Source: an uncultured Alphaproteobacteria bacterium
GTDB lineage: Bacteria; Pseudomonadota; Alphaproteobacteria; Caulobacterales; Caulobacteraceae
Assembly: GCA_937920085.1 (NCBI GenBank)
Contig: CALETE010000067.1
Coordinates: 1-59,530 of the forward strand
Length of the DNA stretch: 59,530 nucleotides
Direction: 5' to 3'
Shown: positions 25,197-34,892 of the stretch, one piece after another
Layout of the letters: each line of letters begins with the position of its first letter
Position numbering within the stretch: position 1 is the stretch's first letter
Made by a program: the position numbers and the translations under genes
Notes under the pieces: model-generated
The model's database searches: none
Told to the model about the DNA's origin: nothing
Seen by the model: only the letters and a program-made list of their open reading frames with translations

Positions 25197-25970
25197 CTAG
25201 GCCTTCAGGCCAAGAACGTCTTGCATGTCATATTCCCCAGGGCCCTGACCGGCGACCCAGCGAGCCGCTTCGACGGCACCCCGGGCGAACAGGCTGCGAT
25301 CCCGGGCCGAGTGGCTCAGGGTAATGATCTCATCCTCGGCAGCGAAGATTACGGAATGATCTCCGACAATGCCGCCGCCCCTCAGGACGGAAAAGCCAAT
25401 GTCACCGGTTCGCCTCGGTCCTGTCATGCCATCGCGCCCACGCACAGCCACCTCGGAGAGGGTCTGGCTACGGCCCTCTGCCGCCGCCTCTCCCAGCATG
25501 AGGGCGGTGCCAGATGGAGCATCGACCTTGCGTTTATGATGCGCCTCGAAGACTTCGATATCGTAGGCCTCTGCGCTCAAGGCCCGAGATGCCCGTGCGA
25601 CCAGACCGGCCAGCATGTTGACACCAAGGGAATAGTTTCCCGTTCTGACGATCGGCAAGGTCTTAGCAGCCAAGGCGATGCGCGCGGCTTGGGCCTCCGT
25701 GAACCCTGTCGCACCGATGATCATGGCCGGGCCACCCTTGGCCGCCAGACCTTCCGCCAGGAGGGTCGAGGCCTCTGCTGTTGTAAAATCGATCACCACA
25801 TCGGCCAGGGCCAGGGCCTCTTCTGCGGTGGTGAGACCTGGCCCAGTCATCCCCGGCCGATCAAACTTCGCGCTCAACACCAAGCCTTCGCGCCCCTCTA
25901 ATGCGGCTTCAAGGGCAAGACCCATACGGCCAAGGGCCCCAGCCAAGGCAATGCGAACAGGTTTGATCAT
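25197..25970 (-). CDS. dapB: 4-hydroxy-tetrahydrodipicolinate reductase
   Basis: A 257-residue DapB. The NAD(P)-binding loop is GALGRMG (residues 11-17; a variant of the usual GxxGRMG), and the active-site signature EAHHKRKVDAPSGTA has His144, His145 and Lys148 with DAPSGT at 150-155. It catalyses a step of lysine and diaminopimelate synthesis for the cell wall. ATG 25970 (MIKPVRIALAG) matches the family; the in-frame start at 26027 would add 19 unrelated residues. It is divergent from maeB across a 201-bp gap in which I see no further gene. Confidence 0.95.
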   Translation of the reverse strand: MIKPVRIALAGALGRMGLALEAALEGREGLVLSAKFDRPGMTGPGLTTAEEALALADVVIDFTTAEASTLLAEGLAAKGGPAMIIGATGFTEAQAARIALAAKTLPIVRTGNYSLGVNMLAGLVARASRALSAEAYDIEVFEAHHKRKVDAPSGTALMLGEAAAEGRSQTLSEVAVRGRDGMTGPRRTGDIGFSVLRGGGIVGDHSVIFAAEDEIITLSHSARDRSLFARGAVEAARWVAGQGPGEYDMQDVLGLKA

Positions 25971-26171
25971 GGGCGAATTCCACAGCGAATATGCCGCGTT
26001 TGTCCTCGCCACGGGGGTCCGGGTCAATGAATTCCGACTGAGTCATCGACCGATAACCGCAAAATGGATGAACTCTCTGGCTCCGAGGTGCCTTTCAGGC
26101 TGTTGTCCCGCCAATCAGCCCTCTATAGGTTGGCCCCCTTTCCATGACCTGCCGAAGGACCCGCTGCGCTT

Positions 26172-28463
26172 ATGAGCGACGCTGAAAAACGCACCTTCAC
26201 TGATGAAGAAGCCCTGAGCTTCCATAAGTACCCGAAGCCCGGGAAGATCGAGATCATTGCGACCAAGCCCATGGCGACGCAGCGGGATCTCAGCCTAGCC
26301 TATTCGCCGGGCGTCGCCGTGCCGGTTCTGAAGATCGCCGAGGACCCTGAGGCGGCCTATGACTATACGTCCAAGGGCAATCTTGTGGCGGTGATTTCCA
26401 ACGGCACAGCCATCCTGGGCCTCGGAAACCTGGGGGCGCTGGCGTCCAAGCCGGTCATGGAAGGCAAGAGCGTCCTCTTCAAGCGCTTCGCCGATGTCGA
26501 CTCCATCGATATCGAGGTGTCTGCCACTGACCCGGACGAGATCATCACGGTCATCAAGAATATCGGTGTGACCTTCGGCGGCATCAATCTTGAAGACATC
26601 AAGAGCCCCGAATGCTTCCGCATCGAGACGGAGCTGCAGGAACTTCTCGACATTCCCGTCTTCCACGATGACCAGCATGGCACGGCGATCATCTCTGCGG
26701 CGGGCCTGATCAATGCCTGCGCCATCACTGGCCGCGAACTGTCTCAAGTTAAGCTGGTCCTTTGCGGGGCTGGGGCTGCGGGCATCGCATCCCTGGAACT
26801 CATGAAGGCCATGGGCGTGCGGTCCGACAACTGCATTGCCGTCGACAATACCGGCGTCATCTATCGTGGCCGGTCTCAGGGTATGAACCAGTGGAAATCG
26901 GCCCACGCCGTTGACACCGATGCTCGCACCCTCGCTGACGCCCTGAAGGGTGCCGACGTGTTTATCGGCCTGTCGGTCAAGGGTGCCCTGACCCCGGAAA
27001 TGGTGGCCTCCATGGCACCAAATCCGATCATCTTCGCCATGGCCAACCCTGATCCGGAAATCACCCCGGAAGAGGCTCATGCTGTGCGTAAGGATGCCAT
27101 TGTCGCCACGGGGCGCAGTGATTATCCCAACCAGGTGAATAACGTCCTGGGTTTCCCCTACATCTTCCGCGGCGCCCTGGATGTGCGCGCCCGGCGGGTG
27201 AACATGGAAATGAAGATCGCCTGTGCCAATGCCCTGGCCCAGCTGGCCCGGGAAGATGTGCCTGACGAGGTGGCCGCCGCCTATCATGGGGTCCAGCTCA
27301 AGTTCGGCCCGGAATACATTATTCCCTCGCCCTTCGATCCGCGGCTGATGTCTTACATCCCGCCCTTCGTCGCCCAGGCGGCCATGGATACCGGCGTCGC
27401 CCGCAAGCCCATCGCCGATATGGACGCCTATCGCGCCTCCCTGGCCCAGCGCCTCGACCCGACAGCAGGTTTCCTGCAAAAGCTCCAGGGCACCGTCCTG
27501 CGCGGGCCGAAAAAACGGATCGTCTTTGCGGAAGGCGAAGAGCCCAGTGTCATCCGGGCGGCCTATGCGTTCGAGAGTGCTGGCCTCGGTCACGCGGTTC
27601 TTGTGGGCCGCGAAGACCTCGTCCGGGAAAATATGCGCCTGGCCGGTCTCGACCCTGAAGAGACCAATCTGGAAATCGTCAACGCCCGGGTCTCGGCCCA
27701 CAATCCGCAGTTCGTGGACTTCCTCTATGCCCGCCTGGCACGGCAGGGCTATTTGCTCCGGGATGTTCAGCGTCTCATCAATCAGGACCGGAATTCCTTC
27801 GCAGCCTCTATGGTTGCCCTGGGTCATGCAGATGGCATGGTCACGGGGGTCACCCGCTCCTATGACCAGGTCCTAGAAGAAGTCATGCGGGTGATTGACC
27901 CACGGCCGGATGGTCGGGTCATCGGCATGAGTATTCTCTTGGCCAAGAGCCAGACCTTGTTCATCGCAGACACCAACATCACCGAAATGCCAGAAGCCGA
28001 TGAACTGGTGGAAATCGCCATGGAAGCGGCTCGGGCGGTCAAGGCCATGGGCTTCACCCCGCGGGTGGCTTTCATGTCCTACTCGACCTTTGGCAATCCC
28101 ATGGGCCAAAGATCTGAAAAGGTCCGCGAGGCCGTGGCCATGCTGGACGATATGGACGATGTCGAGTTCGAATATGAAGGCGAAATGCCGCCGGAAGTCG
28201 CTCTGGACCCCCAGCGCCGTGCCAACTACCCCTTCATGCGCCTGACCGGCCCGGCCAATGTTCTGGTCATGCCGGCCATTCACTCTGCGGCCATTTCCAC
28301 CCAGCTGGTCCAAGCCTTGGGTGGTGCAACCGTGATCGGTCCGGTCCTGCTTGGCCTGCAGAAGTCGGTCCAGATTGCGCCCTTGTCAGCTTCGGTCTCC
28401 AAGATCCTGCAAATGGCCACCCTGGCTGCCTATGAACAGGACATGGTTGAAGCTCAGTCCTGA
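26172..28463 (+). CDS. maeB: NADP-dependent malic enzyme with C-terminal phosphotransacetylase-like domain
   Basis: A 763-residue two-domain protein typical of MaeB. The malic enzyme part (about 1-425) has the SLAYSPGVAVP, FHDDQHGTA and CGAGAAGIA segments (metal and NADP binding), and the phosphotransacetylase-like part spans about 430-755. The enzyme converts malate to pyruvate and CO2 with NADP+; the PTA-like domain is regulatory (acetyl-CoA sensing) and not catalytic in studied members. This fusion is normal for alphaproteobacterial MaeB. It links to malate dehydrogenase at the right end only by metabolism. Confidence 0.95.
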   Translation: MSDAEKRTFTDEEALSFHKYPKPGKIEIIATKPMATQRDLSLAYSPGVAVPVLKIAEDPEAAYDYTSKGNLVAVISNGTAILGLGNLGALASKPVMEGKSVLFKRFADVDSIDIEVSATDPDEIITVIKNIGVTFGGINLEDIKSPECFRIETELQELLDIPVFHDDQHGTAIISAAGLINACAITGRELSQVKLVLCGAGAAGIASLELMKAMGVRSDNCIAVDNTGVIYRGRSQGMNQWKSAHAVDTDARTLADALKGADVFIGLSVKGALTPEMVASMAPNPIIFAMANPDPEITPEEAHAVRKDAIVATGRSDYPNQVNNVLGFPYIFRGALDVRARRVNMEMKIACANALAQLAREDVPDEVAAAYHGVQLKFGPEYIIPSPFDPRLMSYIPPFVAQAAMDTGVARKPIADMDAYRASLAQRLDPTAGFLQKLQGTVLRGPKKRIVFAEGEEPSVIRAAYAFESAGLGHAVLVGREDLVRENMRLAGLDPEETNLEIVNARVSAHNPQFVDFLYARLARQGYLLRDVQRLINQDRNSFAASMVALGHADGMVTGVTRSYDQVLEEVMRVIDPRPDGRVIGMSILLAKSQTLFIADTNITEMPEADELVEIAMEAARAVKAMGFTPRVAFMSYSTFGNPMGQRSEKVREAVAMLDDMDDVEFEYEGEMPPEVALDPQRRANYPFMRLTGPANVLVMPAIHSAAISTQLVQALGGATVIGPVLLGLQKSVQIAPLSASVSKILQMATLAAYEQDMVEAQS

Positions 28464-28529
28464 GCCTTGGCCTTGCCTTGAGCCCGGGGGCGGCACCGAC
28501 CTAGGGTCGTCCCCCCATAGGAATGCGTC

Positions 28530-29828
28530 ATGACGGGCCTCAGTCTCGGAATTGATTTCGGCACCACTAACACCGTCATCGCCTTGGCTGGCGTCGATGG
28601 GGCGTCAGCGCTGGTAAAATTTCCAGCGCCGGAGGGTGAAGTCTTTGCCTTTCGATCAGCGCTCTCTTTTAATGCACCGACAGATCGCCCCACCGAACGC
28701 CGGGTGGAGGCGGGGCCCTGGGCCATTGAAGCCTATGTGGAAGACCCGCTGGAGACGCGGTTCATCCAGTCCTTCAAGAGCTTCGCTGCTTCGGCGAATT
28801 TCACGGAAACGCAAATACTTGGCCGACGCTATGTCTTCGAAGACATGCTCTCGGCCTTTCTCCTCAAACTCAGGGACCATGCGGGGCCTGACCTCGCAAG
28901 CCTGCCAAAGCAAGTGATTGTCGGTCGGCCGGTGACCTTTGCTGGCGCCTCCCCAGATGAAAATCTGGCGCTGAAGCGCTATGAGGCCGCCTTCGCCCGT
29001 CTCGGCTTTGAGGATATTCTCTATGCCTATGAGCCCGTAGGGGCGGCCTTCTTCTTCGCGCGCGGCCTGAAGGAAGACGCTACGGTCATGGTGGGGGATT
29101 TCGGCGGCGGCACCTCTGACTTTTCCATCATCAGGTTCAGCCACCAGGACGGCGAAATTCAGTCAACGCCCTTGGGGCGGTCCGGGGTGGGTGTCGCTGG
29201 AGACGCCTTTGACTATCGGATCATCGACAATCTGGTTTCCCCCGCCTTGGGCAAGGGGTCGACCTATTCGAGCTTTGGCAAGACCCTGCCGATTCCGAAC
29301 CGCTATTACTCGGCCTTTGCAAGATGGGATCAATTGGCCCTGCTGCGGGCCAGCCGCGACATGCGCGAAATCCGCAAGCTGGTGCGAGAAGCTGACGAGC
29401 CCGACAAGATCGCCCAGCTGGTGGAGACCCTCGACGAAAACTACGGCTACCAGCTGTATAAGTCCGTTTCCCGCCTGAAGGAGACCCTCTCAAGGGAGTC
29501 CCAGGCCCAGTTTCACTTCGCCGCAGGCTCCATCGAAATCGAACACCAGATTGACCGCCGGGACTTTGAAGCCTGGATCGCACCAGAGCTTGCCATGATC
29601 GAAACCGCCGTAGATCAGGCCATCGCAGACGCTGGCCTTACCGCGGCTGGCATTGACCGGGTCTTCCTTACCGGCGGATCGTCCCTGGTGCCCGCTGTCC
29701 GGGATATCTTCCTGCGCCGCTTTCCCGCGCAGAAAATTGAAAGCGGCAATGAACTTGAGTCCATCGCCTCAGGCCTTGCCCTCATGGGGCGAGAGCGCGA
29801 CCTGGAGCGCTGGTGCCGCAGGGCCTGA
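28530..29828 (+). CDS. Hsp70-family ATPase (YegD-like), no substrate-binding domain
   Basis: A 432-residue protein with the Hsp70 actin-like ATPase fold: phosphate-1 GIDFGTTNT (residues 7-15), phosphate-2 GDFGGGTSDFS (about 189-199) and adenosine motif LTGGSSLVPAVRDI (about 384-397). It stops where the peptide-binding domain of DnaK would begin, and instead has an inserted helical segment at about 225-340. This matches YegD-type Hsp70 relatives, whose function is not well defined. Its stop and the glutamate dehydrogenase stop converge with a single base between. Confidence 0.88.
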   Translation: MTGLSLGIDFGTTNTVIALAGVDGASALVKFPAPEGEVFAFRSALSFNAPTDRPTERRVEAGPWAIEAYVEDPLETRFIQSFKSFAASANFTETQILGRRYVFEDMLSAFLLKLRDHAGPDLASLPKQVIVGRPVTFAGASPDENLALKRYEAAFARLGFEDILYAYEPVGAAFFFARGLKEDATVMVGDFGGGTSDFSIIRFSHQDGEIQSTPLGRSGVGVAGDAFDYRIIDNLVSPALGKGSTYSSFGKTLPIPNRYYSAFARWDQLALLRASRDMREIRKLVREADEPDKIAQLVETLDENYGYQLYKSVSRLKETLSRESQAQFHFAAGSIEIEHQIDRRDFEAWIAPELAMIETAVDQAIADAGLTAAGIDRVFLTGGSSLVPAVRDIFLRRFPAQKIESGNELESIASGLALMGRERDLERWCRRA

Positions 29829-29829
29829 T

Positions 29830-32800
29830 CTATCTAGACCCCACCGAAGCGACCATTTCCCTTAAGGCGGCATTGGCGATGGTCAGTTTGGCAAAGGTCC
29901 AGGCCCCACCAGCGCTTTCAATATCCTCCATGGCCTGATGAACGGCACTCACCAGGGGCTTCCTCTCTGTGGACCAGGCCTCCACCAATTTGTGTGGATC
30001 GTCTTTAGAGGTCTTCGGCCCGGCCAAGGCCATGACCGACCGGGTGACGGAGGCCTGTTCAGCCAAAAGTTCTTCCATCAGCCGTCGCAGGGCCGTGCGC
30101 TCGAAACTATCACCGGCGCGGAAGCTGCCGGCTGCTACGCGGAGTCGATCGAAGGCAAAGTCTGCGCCCACCTGCTGATAGAGTTTGGCCACATCTGCCA
30201 GCTTCCAACTTGAGTCCTCCGCCAGGTCGACCAGGTCGATTGCAGTGGTCAGGGGTTCAAGATTGGCCACCTGTCTGGCCAGGGCCTGCGGTGCCCCCAA
30301 GGCGACCATGGCCTGGATGTCAGACTCGACCCGAGCGCGCTCCACGGGGGCGAGGAGTTCGCCGCCGAGCCTTCGCAATTCTGTAGTTCCAGGTTCGTAG
30401 CGCCCGATCAGATCTGCGACACTGAGGTTTTCCCGACCCGCCCGTCGGGCCAACCAGAAGGTCTCGCCCCGCAGGGTGTAGACCAGCCGCTTGAACAGGG
30501 CCATCTGACCGCTGGCTGGAACGTCCCCCGGAACCTTGCTGTCCAGGGCCGCCACAGCCGCCCAAAGCCTAGGCAGATCAAGCATCGTCTTTGCGGCCTC
30601 AAAGCCAATAATCAGGGCGCGGGTGTCGCAGGACGCCGCTGACATAAGCCGGCCAGGGAAGGAGGGCCCGCACTTATTGATGACGTCATTGGCGACCACC
30701 GTTGCGATGATCTCCCGGCGCAGTCGATGCCGCTTGAGGATCTCGTCATACTTGCGCAAGCCCTTGGGAAAATAACCCTCCAAGACCGCCTCGAAATAGG
30801 GATCATCCGGGGCCGAGGTCGTCACCATGGCCTGGGACAGCTCTAGCTTGCCATAGGCTAGCAAGACCGCGTCTTCAGGCCTGACAAGGCCTCGCCTCGC
30901 CTGGGCGCGTTCGGCGAGGAGGGCGGCGTCCGGCAGTCCTTCGACCATGCGGTCCAGCCGCCCCAGGGACTCAAGCTTGCTCATAAACCGACCCTGGGCG
31001 TCGAGTTCGCCGACCGCATCCAAATCCATGAGAGAGAGGGCCAGGGTCTGATCATAATTATGCCTGAGCACATGGGTCCCGACGTCGTGCGTCATGGACT
31101 TCAGAAGCCGATCGCGTTGGGGCCGGGTTAGGATGCCGGTCCGCTCAAGGGCACCTGTCGCGATCTTGATATTGACCTCATGGTCAGAGGAATCGACGCC
31201 TGCAGAATTGTCGATCGCGTCGGTATTGATCCGACCGCCATGGAGGGCGAACTCGATCCGTCCGGCCTGGGTCAAACCAAGATTTGCCCCTTCGCCCACC
31301 ACCTTGACCCTCAGGTCTGCGCCATTGACTCGCCAGGCATCATTGGTCTTGTCGCCCACATCGGCATGGCTCTCGGTTTGCGCCTTCACATAGGTGCCGA
31401 TCCCCCCGAGGTAGAGGAGTTCGGCCCTCGCCCGCAAAATAGCGTGGATCAGGTCTCCCGGCGTGACGGCTTCAGCGTCCAGATCTAAGGCCGCCCGGAT
31501 TTCGGGGGTCAGGGGAATAGACTTCAGGCTCCGGGCAAAGACCCCGCCACCTTTGGAAATAGCCCCCCGATCATAGTCATCCCAGGAGGACCTCGGCAGG
31601 GCAAACATGCGCTCCCGCTCAGCATAGGAGATGGCGGGATCCGGCTCGGGATCTAAAAAGATGTGGCGGTGGTCAAAGGCCGCGATCAGCCTGGTTGCCT
31701 TGGACAGCAACATGCCATTGCCGAAGACGTCGCCCGACATGTCGCCGATCCCAATAACCGTAAAGGGTTCGCTCTGGATGTCCTTGCCCAGCTCTCGGAA
31801 ATGCCGTTTGACGGCCTCCCAGGCACCGCGGGCGGTAATCCCCATGACCTTATGGTCATACCCAGCTGAACCCCCTGAGGCGAAGGCGTCCCCTAACCAG
31901 AAGCCATAGGACTCGGCCACGCCATTGGCGATGTCTGAAAAGGTGGCCGTGCCCTTGTCGGCGGCGACTACCAAATAGGGATCATCCCCATCGTGGACGA
32001 CGACGCCCTTGGGATGCACCACCTTGCCGTCGGCGGTGAGGTTGTCGGTGATGTCCAAAAGGCCCATGAGGAAGGTCTTATAGGCACGCACCCCTTCCGC
32101 GCGGACCGCGTCAGGGCTGCCGCCCTTGGGGAGTTGCTTGGGGTAGAAGCCGCCCTTGGAGCCCACTGGCACGATGACGGCGTTCTTGACCTGCTGCGCC
32201 TTGACCAGGGCCAGGACCTCGGTGCGGAAATCGTCTCTCCTGTCAGACCATCGTAGGCCGCCCCGGGCGACGGGGCCGAAGCGCAAATGCACCCCCTCCA
32301 CATGGGTCGCCCAGACAAAGATCTCGCAATAGGGCTTAGGCAAGGGAAGGTCTGCCAGCTCCGGGGAGGCGACCTTGAAACTGATATAGGGCTTGGGGGA
32401 GCCATCAGGATCAGGCTGGTAGTAGTTGGTGCGCTGGATGGCGCCGACCAGCAGGGCGATGCGTCGCAAGACCCGGTCTTCGTCCAGGCTTTCCACGGTC
32501 TGGAGCGCCTTTGTGATCTCAGCCATGACCTCTGCCGCCTTGGCCTTCCGGGCCTTGAGATCGAGCTTCAGACTCGGGTCAAACTTGGTTTGGAACAGAT
32601 TTAGAATTCGGGCTGTCACGGTCGGGTGGGCCGAGAGGGCGGCCTCTTGAACCCTTTGACTGGGATCGAGCCCTGACTGCTGACGATGTCGGGCCAGGGC
32701 GCGGATGAGGGCTGCCTCTCTCCAGGAAGCCGGTATTTCAAGGACCAGGCGATTGAAGCCATCATTCTCCGTCTGCCCCTGCCAGACGGCGGTGAAGGCC

Positions 32801-34662
32801 GCTTCGAAGGCGGTCTTGACGGCTTCGAAGACCAGGTGCTCGCCCTGCGCGTCGAGCAGGTCAAAATCGTGAATCCAGACCTGGGAGCCCCTCGCGGGCG
32901 ACACTGGAAAGCCCATCTCAACCATGGCCTTGAGGCCCATGTTTTCAAGAATAGGCAGGACGTCGGCCAGAGGGGCAGGTGATCCTGGGCGGTAGAGCTT
33001 GAAACGGAACTGCGTGCGGACATCGTCCGGGCGCCGATAGGCGCGGATATGTATGCCGTCCCCGGTGGACAGGGACTCCAGCACCTCTAAATCTGCAAGG
33101 GCTTCACCAGCGTCATATTTATCCTTGTAACCCGCAGGGAAGGCGCTGCCATAGCGGGCCAGGATGTCTGTAACCTGGGCCATGGGGCGGCCCAGGCCGC
33201 GAACGGCTTCTGAAAAGCGATCCTCCCAGGTCCTGGCCGCCACCGCCACCTGGTCCTCAATCTTCCGAAGGTCCGGCTTCTTGTGATCTCCAGGATTGAA
33301 GCCGACGATGAAATGAACCCTGGCGAGGGGGGCGTCAGAAAAGGACGGATAATAGGCTGAAATTCGGCCGCCATAGGCCCCAGCCAGCAGGGCGCCCGCC
33401 TTGGCTCGAAGGCTAGAATCGTATCGTTCCCGTGGGACATAGAGCAAGATCGAGGCAAACCGGCCATAGGGGTCAATGCGTTCAAACAGCCGGACCCGAG
33501 GGCGGTCATAGAGGTGCAGTATGGCCTGGGCCGTGGTTAGCAGATCACTGACGGGTGCCTGGAAGACCTCGTCCCGGGGGTAGTTTTCGATGATGTTTTT
33601 CAGGCGCTTTTCATTGTGGCTGCCGGGCAAGGCGCCTGACTTTGCCAGTATGGTCTGCAGCTTAGCCCGGATCAGCGGCACCTCATTGGCCGGCTTGTCA
33701 TAGGCCTCGGCGGTGAACAGCCCGACAAACCTGACCTCCCCTGAAGGTCTGCCATCGGGCCCATAAAGTTTGATGCCAATATAATCCATATAGCCGCGCC
33801 GGTGGACGAGGCTTCGGACATTGGACTTGGCCACCATGACTGTCGGGTCTGCCATCCGCTTGCGGATCTGGCGCGACAGCACTGCGGGCTCAGAGGTGCG
33901 GCGCAGGACCGCACGTTCAGGGCTGCGCAGCACGCCCAGGCCAGACTCTGGCTGAATTAGCGGCTCTTCAGGGGCGTAGTCGCCGTCTGATTTGCGGGGA
34001 TACTCATAGACCCGGGCCCCGAGGTAAACGAAGTGCTCGTCCCGCAGCCAGGTGAGAAAGGCAACATCCTCAGCCCGGCTCTGTGCTTCGACCTTGCCTG
34101 AGACTGTGCGGTTCTGGACCTGCGCGACGGTGCGCTCCATCAGGCCCAGCATTTGCGGGAAGTCTTCAACCGCGGCCCTGACATCGGCCAGGACCGCCTT
34201 GATCCCAGCCAAAAGGGTGGCCTCCCGATCCGAACCCACCTTGTCCATGACCACCATGATCATGGACTCACGAAGGGGCTTTGCCTCCCTGGACCGCCTG
34301 CCGGATTTATCCCGACCGACCTCGACAATCGGATGGAACATGGCCCGTACCGACAGGCCCTGCTCGGCGATCTCGCCCATAATGCTGTCCACCAGGAAGG
34401 GTGCGTCGGGCTGGATGATTTCCAGGCGGTCTAACCCAAGGATGGGATCGGCTATCAGCCGCAGGCTGAGCCCCTTACCCTTGCGTACGGCACCGAAGGC
34501 CCAGAAGTTGGCAAGCCATTTCCCTAGATCTTCGGCGCTGGCTTGGGGCAGGTCATCGGGATCCAGGTCTTGCGCCACCTGTTCCAGGACCGCGGCTGCG
34601 GTAGGGTCGTCCACAAGCGCGCTGAAGGCGGCCTGGAGTCCGGCTCTTGTGGTCTTTGTCAT
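29830..34662 (-). CDS. gdhZ: Large NAD-specific glutamate dehydrogenase (L-180/GdhZ type)
   Basis: A 1610-residue enzyme, the length of the 180-kDa NAD-GDH class. The catalytic core (about 760-1250) has the glutamate-binding segment VARGGLRWSDRRDD and the lysine-containing SKGGFYPKQLP near residue 832; long N-terminal ACT-like and C-terminal regulatory regions flank it. It deaminates glutamate to 2-oxoglutarate, feeding nitrogen and carbon from amino acids into the TCA cycle. In Caulobacter the orthologue GdhZ also stimulates FtsZ GTPase activity and links amino-acid supply to division. The leader contains a strong hairpin (34721-34748). Confidence 0.96.
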   Translation of the reverse strand: MTKTTRAGLQAAFSALVDDPTAAAVLEQVAQDLDPDDLPQASAEDLGKWLANFWAFGAVRKGKGLSLRLIADPILGLDRLEIIQPDAPFLVDSIMGEIAEQGLSVRAMFHPIVEVGRDKSGRRSREAKPLRESMIMVVMDKVGSDREATLLAGIKAVLADVRAAVEDFPQMLGLMERTVAQVQNRTVSGKVEAQSRAEDVAFLTWLRDEHFVYLGARVYEYPRKSDGDYAPEEPLIQPESGLGVLRSPERAVLRRTSEPAVLSRQIRKRMADPTVMVAKSNVRSLVHRRGYMDYIGIKLYGPDGRPSGEVRFVGLFTAEAYDKPANEVPLIRAKLQTILAKSGALPGSHNEKRLKNIIENYPRDEVFQAPVSDLLTTAQAILHLYDRPRVRLFERIDPYGRFASILLYVPRERYDSSLRAKAGALLAGAYGGRISAYYPSFSDAPLARVHFIVGFNPGDHKKPDLRKIEDQVAVAARTWEDRFSEAVRGLGRPMAQVTDILARYGSAFPAGYKDKYDAGEALADLEVLESLSTGDGIHIRAYRRPDDVRTQFRFKLYRPGSPAPLADVLPILENMGLKAMVEMGFPVSPARGSQVWIHDFDLLDAQGEHLVFEAVKTAFEAAFTAVWQGQTENDGFNRLVLEIPASWREAALIRALARHRQQSGLDPSQRVQEAALSAHPTVTARILNLFQTKFDPSLKLDLKARKAKAAEVMAEITKALQTVESLDEDRVLRRIALLVGAIQRTNYYQPDPDGSPKPYISFKVASPELADLPLPKPYCEIFVWATHVEGVHLRFGPVARGGLRWSDRRDDFRTEVLALVKAQQVKNAVIVPVGSKGGFYPKQLPKGGSPDAVRAEGVRAYKTFLMGLLDITDNLTADGKVVHPKGVVVHDGDDPYLVVAADKGTATFSDIANGVAESYGFWLGDAFASGGSAGYDHKVMGITARGAWEAVKRHFRELGKDIQSEPFTVIGIGDMSGDVFGNGMLLSKATRLIAAFDHRHIFLDPEPDPAISYAERERMFALPRSSWDDYDRGAISKGGGVFARSLKSIPLTPEIRAALDLDAEAVTPGDLIHAILRARAELLYLGGIGTYVKAQTESHADVGDKTNDAWRVNGADLRVKVVGEGANLGLTQAGRIEFALHGGRINTDAIDNSAGVDSSDHEVNIKIATGALERTGILTRPQRDRLLKSMTHDVGTHVLRHNYDQTLALSLMDLDAVGELDAQGRFMSKLESLGRLDRMVEGLPDAALLAERAQARRGLVRPEDAVLLAYGKLELSQAMVTTSAPDDPYFEAVLEGYFPKGLRKYDEILKRHRLRREIIATVVANDVINKCGPSFPGRLMSAASCDTRALIIGFEAAKTMLDLPRLWAAVAALDSKVPGDVPASGQMALFKRLVYTLRGETFWLARRAGRENLSVADLIGRYEPGTTELRRLGGELLAPVERARVESDIQAMVALGAPQALARQVANLEPLTTAIDLVDLAEDSSWKLADVAKLYQQVGADFAFDRLRVAAGSFRAGDSFERTALRRLMEELLAEQASVTRSVMALAGPKTSKDDPHKLVEAWSTERKPLVSAVHQAMEDIESAGGAWTFAKLTIANAALREMVASVGSR

Positions 34663-34720
34663 GTACGTGTCCAGACCGCGCGGGAGCGCGTGAAAGAAGG
34701 CCAGTCGTCAGATATGAGAA

Positions 34721-34748
34721 CGCCGCCGGAGGAGAGAGTCCGGCGGCG
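34721..34748 (-). promoter_or_regulatory. Hairpin in the gdhZ leader
   Basis: Perfect 10-bp arms CGCCGCCGGA (34721-34730) and TCCGGCGGCG (34739-34748) with an 8-nt GGAGAGAG loop, 58 bp before the gdhZ start on the minus strand. The following minus-strand sequence TTCTCATATCT is T-rich but interrupted. It could terminate the upstream AI-2E transcript or act as a leader element of gdhZ. A second, weaker palindrome (GCTCGA...TCGAGC, 34829-34847) lies nearer the AI-2E stop. Confidence 0.5.
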
Positions 34749-34892
34749 CTTGGCCCCGCCTAGGGGGGAGGCGGAGCCCTCAGGAGGCATTGGCCCTGGA
34801 GCCTGTTGCAGCTCTGTGGGCGCTTCCAGCTCGAGGGGGTTTCGAGCCCTGCTTAAATGGGGTGGCTGGCGGCAAAGTTAAGACCTCGCCGC

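Noticed and set aside
26295..27827. 510-codon open frame antisense to maeB
   Set aside because: It is His/Gly/Asp-rich in the way typical of shadow frames and lies wholly inside a clear maeB gene.
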